DNA from: CAYRUP01 sp964578975
Lineage (GTDB): Bacteria; Pseudomonadota; Gammaproteobacteria; DSM-16500
Assembly: GCA_964578975.1 (NCBI GenBank)
Contig: CAZOFA010000105.1
Span: 1-5,584, forward strand
Reading direction: 5' to 3'
DNA: 5,584 nt
Position 1 is the stretch's first letter. The number at the start of each line of letters is the position of its first letter. A program made the position numbers and the translations under genes. Below the pieces are notes generated by a model. That model did not search any database and was not told where the DNA came from. It saw only the letters and a list, made by a program, of their open reading frames with translations. This document shows positions 4,500-5,584 of this stretch, in pieces.

Positions 4500-5584
4500 T
4501 TACATCATACCGCCCATGCCACCCATTCCACCCATGCCGCCCATACCACCAGCGCCCATGCCTGCTTCACCTTCTTCTTTTGGAAGTTCAGTGATCATGC
4601 ATTCGGTGGTGATCATCATGCCAGCAACGGATGCAGCCAGTTGTAATGCGGTACGTGTTACTTTGGTGGGATCTAAGATACCCATTTCTAACATGTCGCC
4701 GAATTCACCGGTTGCTGCATTAAAGCCAAAGTTTGCTTTGTTGCCATCCAGTACTTTATTCACGATGACAGATGCTTCATAGCCAGCATTCGCCACGATT
4801 TGACGTAAAGGTGCTTCAAGTGCTTTGCAGGTCAATTGAATTCCCATGTTTTGCCCATCGTTCGCGCCTTTCAATTTCTTCAATGCTTGCAATACACGAA
4901 TCAATGCAACGCCACCGCCTGGCACCACACCTTCTTCAACAGCTGCGCGTGTTGCGTGTAATGCATCTTCAACGCGTGCTTTTTTCTCTTTCATTTCAAT
5001 TTCAGAACCAGCACCCACTTTGATGACAGCAACGCCACCAGCCAGTTTTGCGACACGTTCTTGTAATTTTTCACGATCATAATCAGAAGACGTATCTGCA
5101 ATGCGTGCACGGATTTGTTTGATGCGATCTTCAATTTCTGTTTTTTCACCAGCGCCATCAATAATGGTGGTGTTATCTTTGGTGATGTGAATACGTTTAG
5201 CAGAACCAAGATCTTTCAGTGAGGTGGATTCGAGTGTGCGTCCCACTTCTTCGGAAATCACTTGTGCTTTTGTCAGTGTTGCAATGTCTTGCAACATTTC
5301 TTTGCGACGATCACCAAATCCTGGTGCTTTCACGGCGCAGACTTTCACAATGCCGCGCATGTGATTTACCACTAATGTTGCAAGCGCTTCGCCTTCCACA
5401 TCTTCAGCAATAATCAACAATGCACGACCTGATTTAGCCACTGCTTCAAGCACTGGTAATAAATCACGAATCGAAGAAATTTTCTTGTCAACGATCAGAA
5501 TGAATGGATTTTCCAAGTCAGCAGACATATTTTGTTGATTGGTGATGAAGTAAGGTGACAAGTAGCCACGATCAAACTGCATAC
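4500..5584 (-). CDS. groEL: chaperonin GroEL (Hsp60), 5' part outside window
   Basis: The visible part is the C-terminal two thirds of the 60-kDa chaperonin, which with GroES folds proteins in an ATP-driven double-ring chamber in the cytoplasm. The first full codon in the window is Met of MQFDRGYLSPYF, which corresponds to E. coli Met193 and is internal, not a start. The preceding bases fit the usual Gly codon. Most of the apical domain, the second intermediate segment and the equatorial domain follow. The ATPase Asp398 is kept in KARVEDALHATRAAVEEG, and its offset matches E. coli with no net indel. VVPGGG and the Gly-Gly-Met tail ending in MM are intact. VKVCAVKAPGFG and NAGYEASVIVNKV resemble Legionella GroEL as I recall it. 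The gene ends at a TAA before a strong terminator. groES and the groEL start would lie to the right of the window. Confidence 0.98.
   Translation of the reverse strand, partial: MQFDRGYLSPYFITNQQNMSADLENPFILIVDKKISSIRDLLPVLEAVAKSGRALLIIAEDVEGEALATLVVNHMRGIVKVCAVKAPGFGDRRKEMLQDIATLTKAQVISEEVGRTLESTSLKDLGSAKRIHITKDNTTIIDGAGEKTEIEDRIKQIRARIADTSSDYDREKLQERVAKLAGGVAVIKVGAGSEIEMKEKKARVEDALHATRAAVEEGVVPGGGVALIRVLQALKKLKGANDGQNMGIQLTCKALEAPLRQIVANAGYEASVIVNKVLDGNKANFGFNAATGEFGDMLEMGILDPTKVTRTALQLAASVAGMMITTECMITELPKEEGEAGMGAGGMGGMGGMGGMGGMM

Noticed and set aside
4516..4782. Plus-strand frame giving a proline/methionine-rich 88-aa peptide
   Set aside because: It is the antisense shadow of the GroEL Gly-Gly-Met tail. 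The short DNA repeats there are fully explained by GGM coding on the minus strand.
4500..5584. Treating the Met at 5580-5582 as the GroEL start
   Set aside because: It aligns with internal Met193 of E. coli GroEL and the frame stays open to the window edge, so the true start is outside the window.

Overview
The window most likely comes from a gammaproteobacterium of the order Legionellales (Legionella/Coxiella-like, host-associated). This is an inference. It rests on the partial GroEL, whose apical-domain and C-terminal wording resembles what I recall of Legionella and Coxiella GroEL. It also rests on intergenic palindromes carrying the TCATTGCGAGC core, and on an accessory gene encoding a degenerate eukaryotic-type protein kinase, a kind of gene common in intracellular Legionellales. 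Genus and species cannot be fixed from this sequence.

Layout, left to right. Positions 1-66 hold the end of a 24-bp tandem repeat. Next is a divergent pair: sseA (3-mercaptopyruvate sulfurtransferase, minus strand) and a short-form sppA (membrane-anchored S49 signal peptide peptidase, plus strand). They share a roughly 100-bp intergenic region with plausible promoters in both directions and an 8+8 bp palindrome. After sppA lies an inverted repeat with perfect 34-bp arms, sitting between convergent genes. Then come three minus-strand accessory genes: an unrecognised 177-aa charged protein, a 122-aa GFA/CENP-V-type zinc protein, and a 374-aa degenerate kinase. A hairpin and a second type of dispersed repeat occupy the gap between the GFA gene and the kinase gene. 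The right end carries the 3' two thirds of groEL on the minus strand, closed by a strong intrinsic terminator that abuts the kinase gene's ribosome binding site.

How the parts relate. sseA, sppA and groEL are ordinary housekeeping genes for sulfur transfer, membrane protein quality control and protein folding. The stretch between about 2100 and 4430 looks like an accessory insert: AT-rich, repeat-bounded, all on one strand, and containing two proteins without an obvious housekeeping role. The most notable item is the kinase-like protein. It keeps APE, the subdomain IX Asp and the C-lobe Arg, but appears to lack both the HRD and DFG aspartates and a recognisable ATP-binding N-lobe. I read it as a probable pseudokinase, perhaps a secreted effector. 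No CRISPR array, tRNA, rRNA, integrase or transposase was seen.
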